Positions 1-9,266 of a stretch of 12,518 nucleotides of DNA are shown one piece after another. Where the stretch lies: positions 1 through 12,518 of the forward strand of contig JADGJL010000879.1 in NCBI GenBank assembly GCA_027600665.1, written 5' to 3'. This stretch comes from Irineochytrium annulatum. Its lineage: Eukaryota; Chytridiomycota; Chytridiomycetes; Chytridiales; Chytridiaceae. Within the stretch, counting starts at the first letter, position 1. Each line of letters begins with the position of its first letter. Below the pieces are notes generated by a model. The model did not search any database. It saw only the letters and a program-made list of their open reading frames with translations, and was not told the origin of the DNA. The translations under genes and the position numbers were made by a program.

Positions 1-1
1 C

Positions 2-900
2 GCGCGGGCGGGCACCCCGCTTCGGGTGGGGGGGTTTGGGGCGGGGGGGCTATGGGCCCGGGGGGTGGTATTTATATACACCCTTATGCGGGGCCCTTGG
101 GGGGGGGTGGGGGGGGTGGCGCTGCAAACAGACTTTATCAGCGCGAATGCAATACCAAGGGCGATGGGGGTGAAAGGGGCTATTGGGATGGAGTCAGACG
201 GGACGATGGGCGGGGTGGTCATGGGGAGGAGTGCGTGGGCTTTTCCGAAGGGCGATCCGTTCATTTGGACGATGATGGAAGAGTTTGCGAAAATGCCGTG
301 AGTACTCTTCGCGTTTCTTTAAGTGTGCTTCGGCTAATCGGAATTCTTTGAACGAAGGATGGTGAAGAAGCGGATGATCTCGGAAGTTTATAAGAAGCAG
401 TGCGGCGAGGGCAACAAGCGTTTGTTCTGCAAACATGTTTCCTTCCAACCTCCATCCGCATTTGCCCCCATCATGAAGGCAAACTCAACACTCCTTCTAT
501 CCCCTTGGTCACATAACTGCGGGCTTATGGAACAAATTGCAGAATGTGAGTTGTTGCCGTTGAGTTTTTTCGCTTTCTAACTTGTCGATCAGCGGGTGTT
601 GGCTTTCGGTGGTTCTATGAGGTTACCGAGGAAACGGGCTTTGAGGAGAAATTTCGGAACAGGCGGTTGGATACCATGCTGGGGGTGGCAATGGAGCTTA
701 GCTGCCCGGCGGCCTCAACGCTTCTCAGTGAAGAGCCAAAAGTGGCGAAGAAGGCCAACGAAACGAAGATGGAGGCCGACGACGAGGGGACCGGAGTCGG
801 ACGCACAGGAGGAGTAGATGAGGCGAATCCTGCGGAGGAGGTCAAGATGGGACACAGCCTCTCCAATCAAACGAGTTACAACAACGGAACGACCGCCTGA
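2..900 (+). CDS. GT32 / Gb3-synthase-like glycosyltransferase, 5' partial
   Basis: Three exons in agreeing phase: up to 297, 358-545 and 593-900, giving at least 263 residues; the 5' end is beyond the window. The first intron (298-357) has donor GTGAGT and a CTAAT branch; the second (546-592) has GTGAGT and CTAAC. Exon 1 carries the sugar-nucleotide-binding part: a GGV-x3-TDF-like stretch, then ESDGTMGGVVMG and KGDPFIWTMMEEF, as in Gly_transf_sug (PF04488). Exon 2 has EVYKKQC and SFQPPSAFAPI, matching the C...LPPEAFYPI signature of Gb3_synth (PF04572); exon 3 ends the fold with LDTMLGVAMELSCP, followed by a polar tail of about 65 residues. Family members are Golgi type II enzymes transferring a hexose to glycolipid or glycan acceptors. 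Odd points: the usual DxD reads QTD, and the W-G-x-x-G-P segment expected between exons 1 and 2 is not visible. The first 120 bases are suspect G runs. It may be degenerate or mis-sequenced; substrate unknown. Confidence 0.6.
24..118 (+). repeat. G-homopolymer-rich stretch at window edge
   Basis: Several runs of six to eight G occur here, unlike the rest of the window. They overlap the first visible exon of the glycosyltransferase, where the family's conserved substrate-binding segment should be. This pattern fits low-quality sequence at a contig end, although a genuine G-rich tract cannot be ruled out. Confidence 0.6.
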
Positions 901-1090
901 ACAATCATAATCCTGCATCTTTGCAACACATCCATCACCTCACGAGCACGCAGTAAAAGCACATTATAGCATTAAAATACATGGACCTAATCGGGTTGAG
1001 GCGCAGCGTCTTTGAAATGTTTAATCGCCTTCGGACTCGGACTTGAGCGGTATATGAAGTGGATGCCCATGCCGCCGGGCAGCCACGATC

Positions 1091-2250
1091 ATGGGGTTTA
1101 CACAACGCGACGATGTCGTCGTGCTCGAGAACTCGGGCCCGAGGGCCTTCCATGCCACCCTCAAGCGCGACGACGGGGTCGTCAGCCGTCTCGATGTCAC
1201 GCCGCTGCACAAGCGGCCCGGATACAAACAGTACGTCTTCCTGTTCAGTTCTGGCGTATCGTACTCTCATGTAATGACCCCAGCACGGCGCGTGTCGAGC
1301 TGGAGGCTGAAGTTAATGCGGCCGAGATCGCTTCCCTTCTTGGCCGTCTGCTCACGATCGCCGAGCCTCGATGCAAGGAATGGGAGATCCGCGAGCTGGT
1401 TTGCTTCCTCTCGACGGACAAGGTTGCCTTCATCGACGCGTTTCTCTCGCACGGGTTCCGGCGGGTCATCGCGCTTCAGGGTGTCTCCGCAACGGACGGT
1501 GGCGCGGCGGGCGACGTCCTGGCACTGCAGAAGACTCTCGCGCCCGCCCCAAACCGTCCCGCCGACGCAGTGGACTGGTCGACGCATCTGAGCGAGGACG
1601 TGCGGGCTGTTCTTCGCGGGGACGGGGGAGCCAGAATCCCGAAGCAAGTGTGGGATGACGGGACGGCCGGGCGTGGCGTCAGCGAGGCTTACGTCATACG
1701 GGACGCGACGGTGGTTGACGTGCAGGGCACGCTGGACATCTACAATCACGAGGTTTTACAATCGACGGTGACGGCCGATTATACTCCGGCGTCGCTGGAG
1801 GACCGATACGAATGGTTCAACCAGTTTGGGGGAGACAAGGCGGGAGGCAGAGAGAGGCCGCTCCTGGTGGCGATCGAGCGGGCTAGCGGCGTCGTGGCCG
1901 GATATTGCGCCATATGCGAGTTTAGCTTCGTGCCCGGCTGCGACACGTAAGCGTTTGCGGTTGAGCTTCGAAGGACATACTCACACCTGTGCTAAAGAAC
2001 GGGAGAAATGACCCTGTACATCCACCACCTCCATCAGCGGCGAGGTCTTGCGAGTGAATTGGTCCACCGGCTTCTCCGGAGACTTAAGTCGTCGGGATAC
2101 AAGGAGATCATGTCGTCAATCGCAGGCGGCAACGTCGCGTCAGCCTCGCTGTGCTTAAAGTTTGGTTTCAGGCATATCGGGACGATCACCGACTGTGTGT
2201 ACAAGTTCGACACGAGTATTGACAATGTATTCATGCAGCTGACTCTTTAA
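1091..2250 (+). CDS. Double-GNAT acetyltransferase, PAT-like C-terminal domain (copy 1)
   Basis: Exons 1091-1230, 1284-1946 and 1998-2250 join in phase to 351 residues. Introns are 53 nt (GTACGT, TAATGAC, CAG) and 51 nt (GTAAGC, AAG). The start was chosen by alignment with the paralogue at 5957-7143. Residues 183-351 look like a phosphinothricin/methionine-sulfoximine N-acetyltransferase: IRDATVVDVQGTLDIYNHEV at the front, the acetyl-CoA loop QRRGLA at 281-286, GGNVAS and FGFRHIGTITD near the end, and a closing hydrophobic strand. Such enzymes transfer acetyl from acetyl-CoA to an amino group of an amino-acid-like substrate. Residues 1 to about 175 resemble a second, degenerate GNAT half: a strand-helix-strand pattern ending in HGFRRVIALQGV and DVLALQKTL, without a clear Q/R-x-x-G-x-G/A loop. 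No signal peptide is seen, so it is probably cytosolic. It lies 190 bp after the glycosyltransferase and converges on the permease. Substrate cannot be read from the sequence. Confidence 0.82.
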
Positions 2251-2792
2251 TTTAGACCTTTACATGGCGTTAAATACATCTTCGTTGGCCGAATGTTTAC
2301 CCGGAGTCTGCCAATTCCCTTTTTTTTTTCAACCAGCTTCTCCCGACTGAACTTCCAGTCCGAAGCTTCAATCTCATCGCCTTCGCATCACTGACAATGG
2401 CCGTCAGCCTAACGACGACGCGGGAAAATATCGTCTTTGTCGCAGTTGCTGATATGTTGTCCTGAATCACAATAGAAGCTTTGAACACAAATGAACACTT
2501 CATACATGGCGCATGTCCTGTCGGTGCACGAGAGCCAGCAGGCTTACATTTAGTCTGCTTTTTTGTCCTTGAAAACTAATTCGCTGACGGAGCCTTGGGA
2601 GTCTGGAGCTATGAGCCTCGGAAGAAGTAACATTAAGCGCTGCCAAGGCTAGCGAGTATTATCTGGCACTTTTAAGAAAGTCAAACGACTGAACGTACTC
2701 CTCTTGCGGCTGAAGGCGCTATTGCAACCTTCAGACGTCGGCTTCGGTGAGATTCTACATTTTGATATTGTATTACACTTTCTACAAATAAG
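2251..2792. other. Intergenic region between convergent 3' ends
   Basis: These 542 bases separate the stop of the first acetyltransferase from the stop of the minus-strand permease, so they should hold both 3' UTRs. There is a short T run near 2320-2330. I see no RNA gene, repeat or convincing coding stretch; the short open frames on either strand lack recognisable motifs or splice partners. Confidence 0.5.
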
Positions 2793-5271
2793 TTACGACA
2801 GGCTCTCCTCGCTTTCTACCAGTCTACGTGTGAGCAGCACGGTCTTCAATCCCGCCCTTCCCTCCTCGTCGACCTTCTCCTCCTTAGCCTCGGGCTTCGA
2901 GGTGGACACAAACTCGTCCACCTCCTCCTCCAACTCGACCACAGGCTCCATCCGATCCACGCCGCTCCCGATCCCCAGCGATGCGTGGCTTCTATTGATG
3001 TGCTCAACAGCGTCGCAGGACACGTTGAGCGGATCGATGTTGCTCCCCTCGGGGCGGATGTGGGCCTGGATGAAGATCTCCTCGGGCGAGAGGACCAGGT
3101 GCTTGCGATGAAAAATCCACATGTCGGCAAAGCAGACCGAGATCTTCACGGCACAGATGCCGATGGCCAGCTGGTAGATTGTCTGGGTGGCCATATAGAA
3201 GAAAAGGAGAAGGGAAAGCAGCAGAACATCTGGCAGGTGGATTAGCAAGACCATAATAAGTAACGAGGCCGCCTACATCCGGCAGCACACACGCCGACAA
3301 TCGTCGGCAACTTCCAAGGCCTTTTCACATTAGGACATTTGAGCTTTAGGTAAATGTAGGCGGCGGCCGCCGCGCAATAGCTGACTGTAGCGTAAATCGT
3401 GCCTGCTCGAAGAAACAGAAAGGTAAGGCGACAAGGGAAGGATTTAGCGCTTCGAGACCTGCATTTCCCAGCGCTGCGGACATGGTGCTTCCAGGCTCAA
3501 ACCAGGCGAAGATTGCGAGCGTCACTGAAATGATTAGGCAGAGAATGAGTGTCGGCCACGCCTCCTGTCGCTTTGTGAAGGGTAGCTTTGTGTACGACAT
3601 AAACTCAGGCATGTAGCCGGCTCGCGCAAGCTGCATTGTTAAAATCAGATGATTGGTTCGAATCTCAACGCACACGAACGAACCGCATAAGCTTGACGAG
3701 AAAACGCGTATATAAGCGCCAGTACTGCGACGTATTGCTGAAAAGAGCCAAGAGTTTACGGGAGATTAGCAATGATCAAAGTTACCGGCAACGTATAGCA
3801 GATGAAAGAGATCGCATGATACGTCGAGCCCGTTGGATCAAGATTGTAAGCAAACGCGAGGGCGTCAACGCCGGGGGAAAGACTCCCGGTCTGAAAAAAT
3901 GCGCCTGGTCTAACGGTTAAGGTTAAGGAGATACAACTGTTAGAACGCGCTATTGTTTAAGCGGGAGCACATACCCGACATTCGGTTGAATCACCACAAC
4001 GAGCCAAAACAGAACCGTTAGAGCGCCCAACGCGCCAAGTACAGCCCCAGGTCCATCCGTGACGAAATTATGAGACTCCTCCGTCATCAGCGGGATGCTC
4101 TCAAGCCCTGGAGATAAAATATGAAGTAAACCAATACCTAACGCGTTTGTCTCACCGATAAACATTAGTTGTGAAGAAGTGAGGCCGTTTAAGATGCCCA
4201 TAGCGCCGGTCGGGAACAAAGCCTGCCAAGTTGCCAGCTGCGTCGACGACGTGGCGTTGAGACCCACATCGAAAAACGTGTTGTTGAAGCCTATTTGACT
4301 CCAGTCGACATCGAAGCTGTTGACAAGCGACAAGTTAAGGCCAAAGTTGCTCTGTAAAAAGCAAGAAAGGTCAGCGTGAAGGCCCGCTCATTTTCGCAAC
4401 TCGCATACCAATCCGCCTACGGCTGCCAATACGAGCATCACGGTCATATACACGGACGTCCCGCAAATTTGAATAACACTGGCGAAACCGATCTGGATGG
4501 CCCACCAGAGGGGCTCAAGGCGCTCGGAGGTGCCGGCTGTTGCTGTCACCCCTGAAAAAATTCAGCGTCCAAAAAACAAAGGAAAAAAGAAAGGGAAGGA
4601 AGGGGGATTACATTGTCCAATTAAGACCATTTCGTATGCTTTTTCGCTATAGTCAATAAAATGATTGACCTCTGTTTGTTCGATACCTGTATAGACACCG
4701 TACTCCCATAGCTCACAGTTTCCGATGACATAACCAATAAATGGCCCTGCAAAAATCGTCAAGCGGATGCTTTGGGAGGAAATAAGAGGTACTAACCGAA
4801 TGCTGCCCGGCTAAAGGAAGCCATTCCTCCATTGAACGGCAGCATACTGTATGAATGCACTCCTCAGCTCTAGCTCACAATCGCAGTCGCATCATGTATA
4901 CCTCATCATCTCGCACAAAATCAGAGCAAACGACCAACAATACAGCGTGGATATTGCCGTGCAAACCAACACAGAGCCCCATCCGTAGTTCAGCCCGCTG
5001 TTCCAAAAGGTGGCCGCGCCGCTCCCGACGAACCCGAAACCGAGCCCGACCAGATGCCAAAGCCGCAGTGACTTTGTTGTGAGCTGCCGCGCCTGGTAGT
5101 CTGCAGAAATGGAAGGAGAGAGCGCGCGGACAGGCCGAGCAAGATGGAGAGAGAGAGAGAGAGGAAGGGACGAGAGGAGAGGGATGGAATGAAAGCGAAG
5201 TCAGTCACAAACGGTAGGGGCGGCCAGGTCGCTCTTACAGGAAGCAGGCTTGTCCTCGAACTCGGCCTTCA
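2793..5271 (-). CDS. APC-superfamily amino-acid/ethanolamine-type permease, 5' end uncertain
   Basis: Exons (minus, in order): 5271-5239, 5100-4902, 4846-4797, 4746-4612, 4551-4409, 4351-4156, 4107-3975, 3882 (or 3890)-3786, 3737-3684, 3630-3459, 3402-3277 and 3229-2793. All phases agree, giving about 592 residues. The start of the fold reads LRLWHLVGLGFGFVGSG, then FWNSGLNYGWGSVL and CEMMSMLPFNGG..FSRAAFGPFIGYV..CELWEYGV, the TM1-TM3 pattern of ethanolamine-permease-like AA_permease_2 proteins (PF13520). Later come GLESIPLMTEES (TM6 region), IYAFSRQAYALARAGYMPEF (TM8 and its loop), and NVKRPWKLP before the last membrane pair. A cytosolic tail of about 120 residues is rich in Glu/Lys. Role: proton- or cation-coupled uptake of an amino acid or amine; substrate unknown. 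It lies between the two inverted acetyltransferase genes. No ATG is in frame in the 5271-5239 exon, so a first exon is missing; see 5325-5484. Confidence 0.8.
4108..4155 (-). other. Stop-free, in-frame 48-nt permease intron
   Basis: Donor GTGAGA and acceptor CCAG interrupt the glycine of the LMFI-G-LESIPLMTEES segment. The intron is 48 nt long and contains no stop in the reading frame, so retention would insert 16 residues (beginning ETNALGIG) into a conserved membrane segment without breaking the frame. Splicing restores the family pattern, so removal is the likely main form. Confidence 0.7.
5147..5163. repeat. (GA)n microsatellite
   Basis: About eight GA units on the plus strand, read as a TC tract on the minus strand. 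It sits inside the 138-nt permease intron 5238-5101, which is longer than the other introns of this gene. The tract lies about 45 nt upstream of the acceptor and could belong to the pyrimidine-rich region there. Confidence 0.85.
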
Positions 5272-5324
5272 CTGCCCTAGCGGTGGTGTGGTGGGCGAGT
5301 TTAAATATCAGATGAAAAAAGTAC

Positions 5325-5484
5325 GCGGACCCACGCACTTCTTTATATGTGCCGATGATATGCGTGATATGCCCGAGACGACTGACGGCGCCACGCCGGC
5401 TGTTCTCCGGCCCTGGCGGCCCCTTTGCGCGTGAGGCCCCAGATCGGACACAGGCAGAAGCGATGGCGACGCGTCTGCAGTCAT
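5325..5484 (-). other. Candidate first coding exon of the permease
   Basis: The nearest upstream minus-strand ATG is at 5484. An exon from 5484 to 5325, followed by a 53-nt intron (5324-5272, donor GTACTT, acceptor CAG), joins in phase to the 5271-5239 exon. This would give a permease of 644 residues with a polar, low-complexity N-terminal tail of about 60 residues. The tail has no recognisable motif and the donor is only fair, so another upstream exon is possible. Confidence 0.35.
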
Positions 5485-5956
5485 CGAGGCGGAAGGGGAG
5501 GGGCTGGTGTGAAGTGAGAAGAAATGGGGTGGCCCCGTCGATCCGTCTGTAGTTGCTTTAGGTGGCAATCCCAATTTGAGGATATCCGCCCCGGATTGCC
5601 TGCCACGCGACGAATGTAGCCGTCGGAATGGTGTCCGTCGCCGGTGTAGTCTGCCGGCGCCGTCGTCGGCCCACTGTCGCGAACACGGAACATCATCCAA
5701 ACACGCGATCGCGCTGTAAACACTTGTCAAAATCAGGCCAAACCAGAAACATAATCAGGGCTGTCGGAAGTAGTTCGGGGGCGGATGATCGAACCGTGAC
5801 GGACAGGAACAGTCCAACTGTCAATCCAGAGTTCACGTCGGTTCTGCCAGCCTCCCATCCGGGTGGTGGGACCGCCCTGGCCGGAGGACGGGGAGCAAGG
5901 GCGCGTTCTATCATATTGAAAATTGGGAAGTGTAACATATTGGAGCTCCAATACAT
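5485..5956. other. Region between the paralogue's 3' end and the permease's 5' end
   Basis: Both flanking genes are on the minus strand, so these 472 bases should hold the 3' UTR of the second acetyltransferase and the promoter of the permease. Open frames here (for example plus 5628 onward, minus 5956 and 5723 downward) are arginine- and proline-rich translations of GC-rich DNA with no motif or splice partner. I see no RNA gene or repeat. Confidence 0.45.
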
Positions 5957-7143
5957 CTACAGAGACAGCTGCATAGCGACATGGTCAACGCTCGTGTCGA
6001 ACTTGTAGATAGAGTCCGTGATAACCCCCACATGCTTGAACCCAAACCCTGAGAACAATGCGACTGACGCGACGTTTCCCCCTGACATCGCCGCAATGAC
6101 CTCCCTGTAACCAGCGGCCTTGAGCCTGCACAGAAGCTCGTGGACCAGCGCTCTCCCGAGGCCGCGCCGGTGGTGCAGGTGATGGATGTACAAGGTTATC
6201 TCTCCAGTCCTTTTTTAAACACAAGGGGGGTCAGTTCAACGTCGTCAGATTAAGTTCCCCAAGGAGGGCGTACGTGTCACATCCTGGCGCAAAGCCGTAC
6301 TGGCATATGCCGCAGAACCCTGCAACGAGGCCGCTGGCTCGATCAATCGCCACGAGCAGCGGCCTCCCTCTGCCGCCCGCCCTTCCTTCCCCAAACTGCT
6401 TGAACCACTCATGTCGGTCCTCCAGCGACGGCGGATGCAAATCGGCCGTCACGGTCGAGGTCAGAACCTCGTGGACGTAGATGTTGAGAGTCCCCTGCAC
6501 GTCATCCACCGTCGCGTCCCGTATATCATAAGCTGCGCTAACATCACGCCGCCGCGACACCACAGCGTCCGGGTCCCAAACCGCCCTCGTGGTCTGGAAG
6601 TCCTTCTGTCCATCGAGCACGGCCCGCATGTCGTCCCCAAGGTGCGTAAACCAGTCCACCGCGTCAACCGGACGGTTGAATGCCGGCGCGAGGTCCTTCT
6701 GAAGGACCACGATGTCCTCCGAAGCCCCATCCGCGGTTACGGAGACACCCTGGAGGGCCATGACGCGCCGGAAGCCGTTCGCGAGGAAGGCGGCGATGAC
6801 AGCGGTTTCGGCCGTCGGGAACAGGCACGCCAGCACGCGGATTTGCGAGGCGCTGCATCTTGGATGGACAGTCGTGAGCAGACGGCCGAGGACGGCGGCG
6901 ATCTCGGCCGCATCCACGTCAGTCTGCAGCTCGACTCGCGCCGAGCTGCCAGTTTTTAATGCATATGAGCTGTGCGACGCGAAGGAGGTGAACGATCGTT
7001 TGAACGTACTGCTTGTATCCGGGTCGCTTATGCAGCGGCTTGATGTTGAGACAGCCGACGACGGTGTCGTCGCGCTTCAGGACGGCTCGAAATGAATCTG
7101 GACCGGAGTCCTCGAGCAGGAGGCCGTCGTCGGCAGCGTTCAT
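5957..7143 (-). CDS. Double-GNAT acetyltransferase, PAT-like C-terminal domain (copy 2)
   Basis: Exons 7143-7010, 6945-6274 and 6209-5957 join in phase to 352 residues; both introns are 64 nt. They fall at exactly the positions and phases of those in the plus-strand copy at 1091-2250: after LHKRPGYK and inside the Thr of GCDT. Residues from about 184 form the PAT-like GNAT domain: YDIRDATVDDVQGTLNIYVHEV, acetyl-CoA loop HRRGLG at 282-287, GGNVAS, and FGFKHVGVITD. In the last exon about 53 of 83 residues match copy 1 by hand count, so the duplication is not recent. The N-terminal half is again a degenerate GNAT-like unit ending GFRRVMALQGV and DIVVLQKDL. The acetyl-CoA loop here (G-L-G) is closer to the GNAT consensus than in copy 1 (G-L-A). 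Expected to be a cytosolic N-acetyltransferase of unknown substrate. It diverges from the DGAT2 gene. Confidence 0.83.
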
Positions 7144-7510
7144 GGCTTGCGGGTCAAGTCCGACCGCCGCCGGCCATCTTTATCGCGGCGTGGTCATGGC
7201 CAAGCCACAAGTATGATTAGGACCACATCACCACTTTGCTTGCTTGCTATTATCTGGAGAGTGCGAACTGGTATTATCCCACCGGTGCTAGAGCATAATA
7301 ATTAAAGAAAGGGGACATAAACCCAATGATCGAAACATCACAACGGACTGAGTTTTCTTTGCTTTTGCTTTGAATCGATTAGCAGCTTTGACGCTGGACA
7401 GGAAGCCCGCATCCCATTCTATCAGCTCTCAGCTCTCTCACTCACCCCGCCCCGCGCTCGCGCCACTCACACTGCGCCCTCTCCCGTCCCCACTCCTGAT
7501 CGCGACGCAC
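7144..7510. promoter_or_regulatory. Shared divergent promoter region (acetyltransferase copy 2 / DGAT2)
   Basis: A 367-bp gap lies between two divergent start codons and must hold both promoters. The DGAT2 side has a strongly pyrimidine-rich strand from about 7420 to 7500, typical of fungal core promoters and 5' UTRs. A CCAAT pentamer is at 7323-7327 and a TTATCT (reverse of AGATAA, GATA-type) at 7250-7255. Both motifs are short enough to occur by chance. No clear TATA box was seen. The region's role follows from gene order; no specific site is supported. Confidence 0.45.
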
Positions 7511-8974
7511 ATGTCCGACCTGAAGCTCCCAAAGGGCGCTGTGATGTGGCCGCCGGCCTCCCACACCTACGCCGAGAAGGAAGGTACTGGTCCTGTGCTT
7601 GCAGTCCCCCACGCCCTCACGGCCTAACGACGCGACGTTTCCCCAGGGCCATGGCAGTTCGCCGCAATCGTCATCTACACCCTCACGCTGCCCCTCCTCT
7701 GCTGGGCGCCCCTCATCCTCTTCTTCGTCGGCATCTTCGTGTTCCACGCGCCCGCGATGACCCTCACGGCAGTCGCCATCTACTTCATCACGTGCAGCAT
7801 GGAGCCGCCGAGGCCGGAGGATAGGGGAGGGTGGGGGGTGCACAGCTTCGGGCGGTGGTATCGCTCGCTTTGGCTTTGGGGTGAGAACACTCACACTGGT
7901 TTAATTCAAAGGCTGACGCCATTGTAGATGAGTATCGCGCGTATTTCCAGGCGAGGCTGATCAAAACGAGCGACACGCCTTATCCGGCGGACCGGAACTA
8001 CCTCTTCTGCGCCCATCCGGTAATCTCCACCTGGCTCATATTTGTTATTTGCTGATGCGCGAATTTTTAGCATGGTGTTTACTGTTTGGGGACGTTCGGG
8101 ACATTGGCGACGAATTTGAAGGGAATGGAGGCTCTCTTTCCCGGTAAACTACCAAATTTTGTTTCTGTTGACTTCCTCTTACACGAACCCACGCGCCAGG
8201 CCTTACTCTGCACCTGACCACCCTACCGGTCAACTTCCGACTTCCGGTACTTGCTGCTTCAATCTCTCACCCGCTTTATTGCTAACGACTTCCCACAGTT
8301 CTGGCGCGAATTCATCCTCGCCGGCGGCGCCATCTCCTGCGACCGCAAAGCCCTCGAGTCCGCCCTCCGTCCCAAAGACAAGTCGACCGGCAAAGCCGTC
8401 CACTTGGTGCCTGGCGGCGGGGAGGAGTACCTTGAGATGCGGGAGAAGTCGATCGACCTCGTCCTAAAGAAGCGCAAAGGGTTTGCGAGGATGGCGCTCA
8501 TCACGGGCGCGAGCTTGGTGCCCGTGCTAACGTTCGGGGAGACGGACCTGTTCTCGAGAATCGACAACGGCTTCACGAGGACGCTATCGGCTTTTACGAA
8601 AAAGATTGCGTTAGTTTCTTGCACTTCTTCTTTGTGTCGGCTGCTTTCTGTATTAATCGCTTGTTATCTTATTGTTTTTCTTTGTTGTAACAGCCACTTC
8701 GCCTTCCCGGCCTTCTACGGCAGGTGGGGCACCCCATTCGCGAGAAGGGTGCCGTTGACGACTGTCGTTGGTCCCCCGATTCACGTGGACCGGGTTGATA
8801 ACCCCACGCCGGAGCAGGTCGAGGCGTTGCATGCAAAGTGAGATACTCGTTCCGACTGCAGACTGCCAGACTAACCGTCGTTGCAGGTATATCGAGAGCC
8901 TCACCGCCATTTTCGACGAGTACAAGGATATCTTCTTCAAGGACCGCGTTCGCGATCTCACGTTGGCCCAGTGA
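7511..8974 (+). CDS. DGAT2: Diacylglycerol O-acyltransferase, DGAT2 family
   Basis: Eight exons (7511-7583, 7647-7880, 7928-8019, 8071-8143, 8200-8246, 8299-8609, 8694-8837, 8887-8974) sum to 1062 nt, or 353 residues, a normal DGAT2 length. Introns are 47-84 nt with clear branch sites. The enzyme joins acyl-CoA to diacylglycerol to make triacylglycerol at the ER and lipid droplets (DAGAT, PF03982). After a short N-terminus, residues about 29-75 form the hydrophobic hairpin that anchors the enzyme. The catalytic HPHG is at 132-135. Next are FPG and NFRLP, the AGGAISCDR segment, VPGGGEEYLEMR (about 210-220), then KRKGFARMALITGASLVPV and FGETDLF. The C-terminal part reads GRWGTPF, VVGPPIHV and PTPEQVEALHAKY, all family hallmarks. 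HPHG is the animal/fungal form (plants usually have EPHS). The start codon is the first ATG and gives a typical short N-terminus. A monoacylglycerol or wax-ester activity cannot be excluded. Confidence 0.93.
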
Positions 8975-9266
8975 TACCATTAGATTACTATTTTTTACCT
9001 TCTTTTTTTCTTCATGTTCATTCGGACATTGCATATCTCTATCAAACATCCCTATTCATCCATATTTATGCGTGCTCTTGCTTTGACGCCGCGGTCGCCT
9101 AGAACATAACTTAACGTGAACGTCTTTTATCAGTATCCAAGTGTCGACGTGTAAAAGAAGAAATCGAGTGGCTTGGCAGCAACTCCGCTTCCCTGCTTGG
9201 ATCCCAGCACCACCAGCTCGATCCCCTTCCAACTTCGCAACCCGCGCGAGAGAAGCTGGGACAGAC

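Noticed and set aside
1012..1283. Continuous open frame from 1012 that runs into the main acetyltransferase exon.
   Set aside because: Its first 270 bases translate to arginine-rich sequence with no match to the paralogue. The spliced 1091-1230 exon matches copy 2 residue for residue in pattern and phase.
2297..2503. 68-codon minus-strand frame in the convergent intergenic region.
   Set aside because: It has no motif, no splice partner and no conserved features; it fits chance.
3708..3716. TATA-like sequence on the plus strand.
   Set aside because: It lies within a permease exon that encodes a conserved membrane segment, and no plus-strand gene follows it.
3636..3920. 94-codon plus-strand frame rich in Arg/Lys.
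   Set aside because: It is antisense to permease exons and introns whose translations carry family motifs (IYAFSRQAYA, LARAGYMPEF).
5628..6008. 126-codon plus-strand frame in the permease upstream region.
   Set aside because: It overlaps the 3' end of acetyltransferase copy 2, has random-looking composition, and has no splice partner or motif.
6411..6959. 182-codon plus-strand frame opposite acetyltransferase copy 2, with a similar 160-codon antisense frame opposite copy 1.
   Set aside because: Both are antisense shadows of GC-rich GNAT exons; the apparent likeness between them comes from the sense-strand duplication.
7442..7894. 150-codon minus-strand frame over the first DGAT2 exons.
   Set aside because: It is Glu/Gly/Arg-rich with no motif, while the plus strand has eight in-phase exons of DGAT2.
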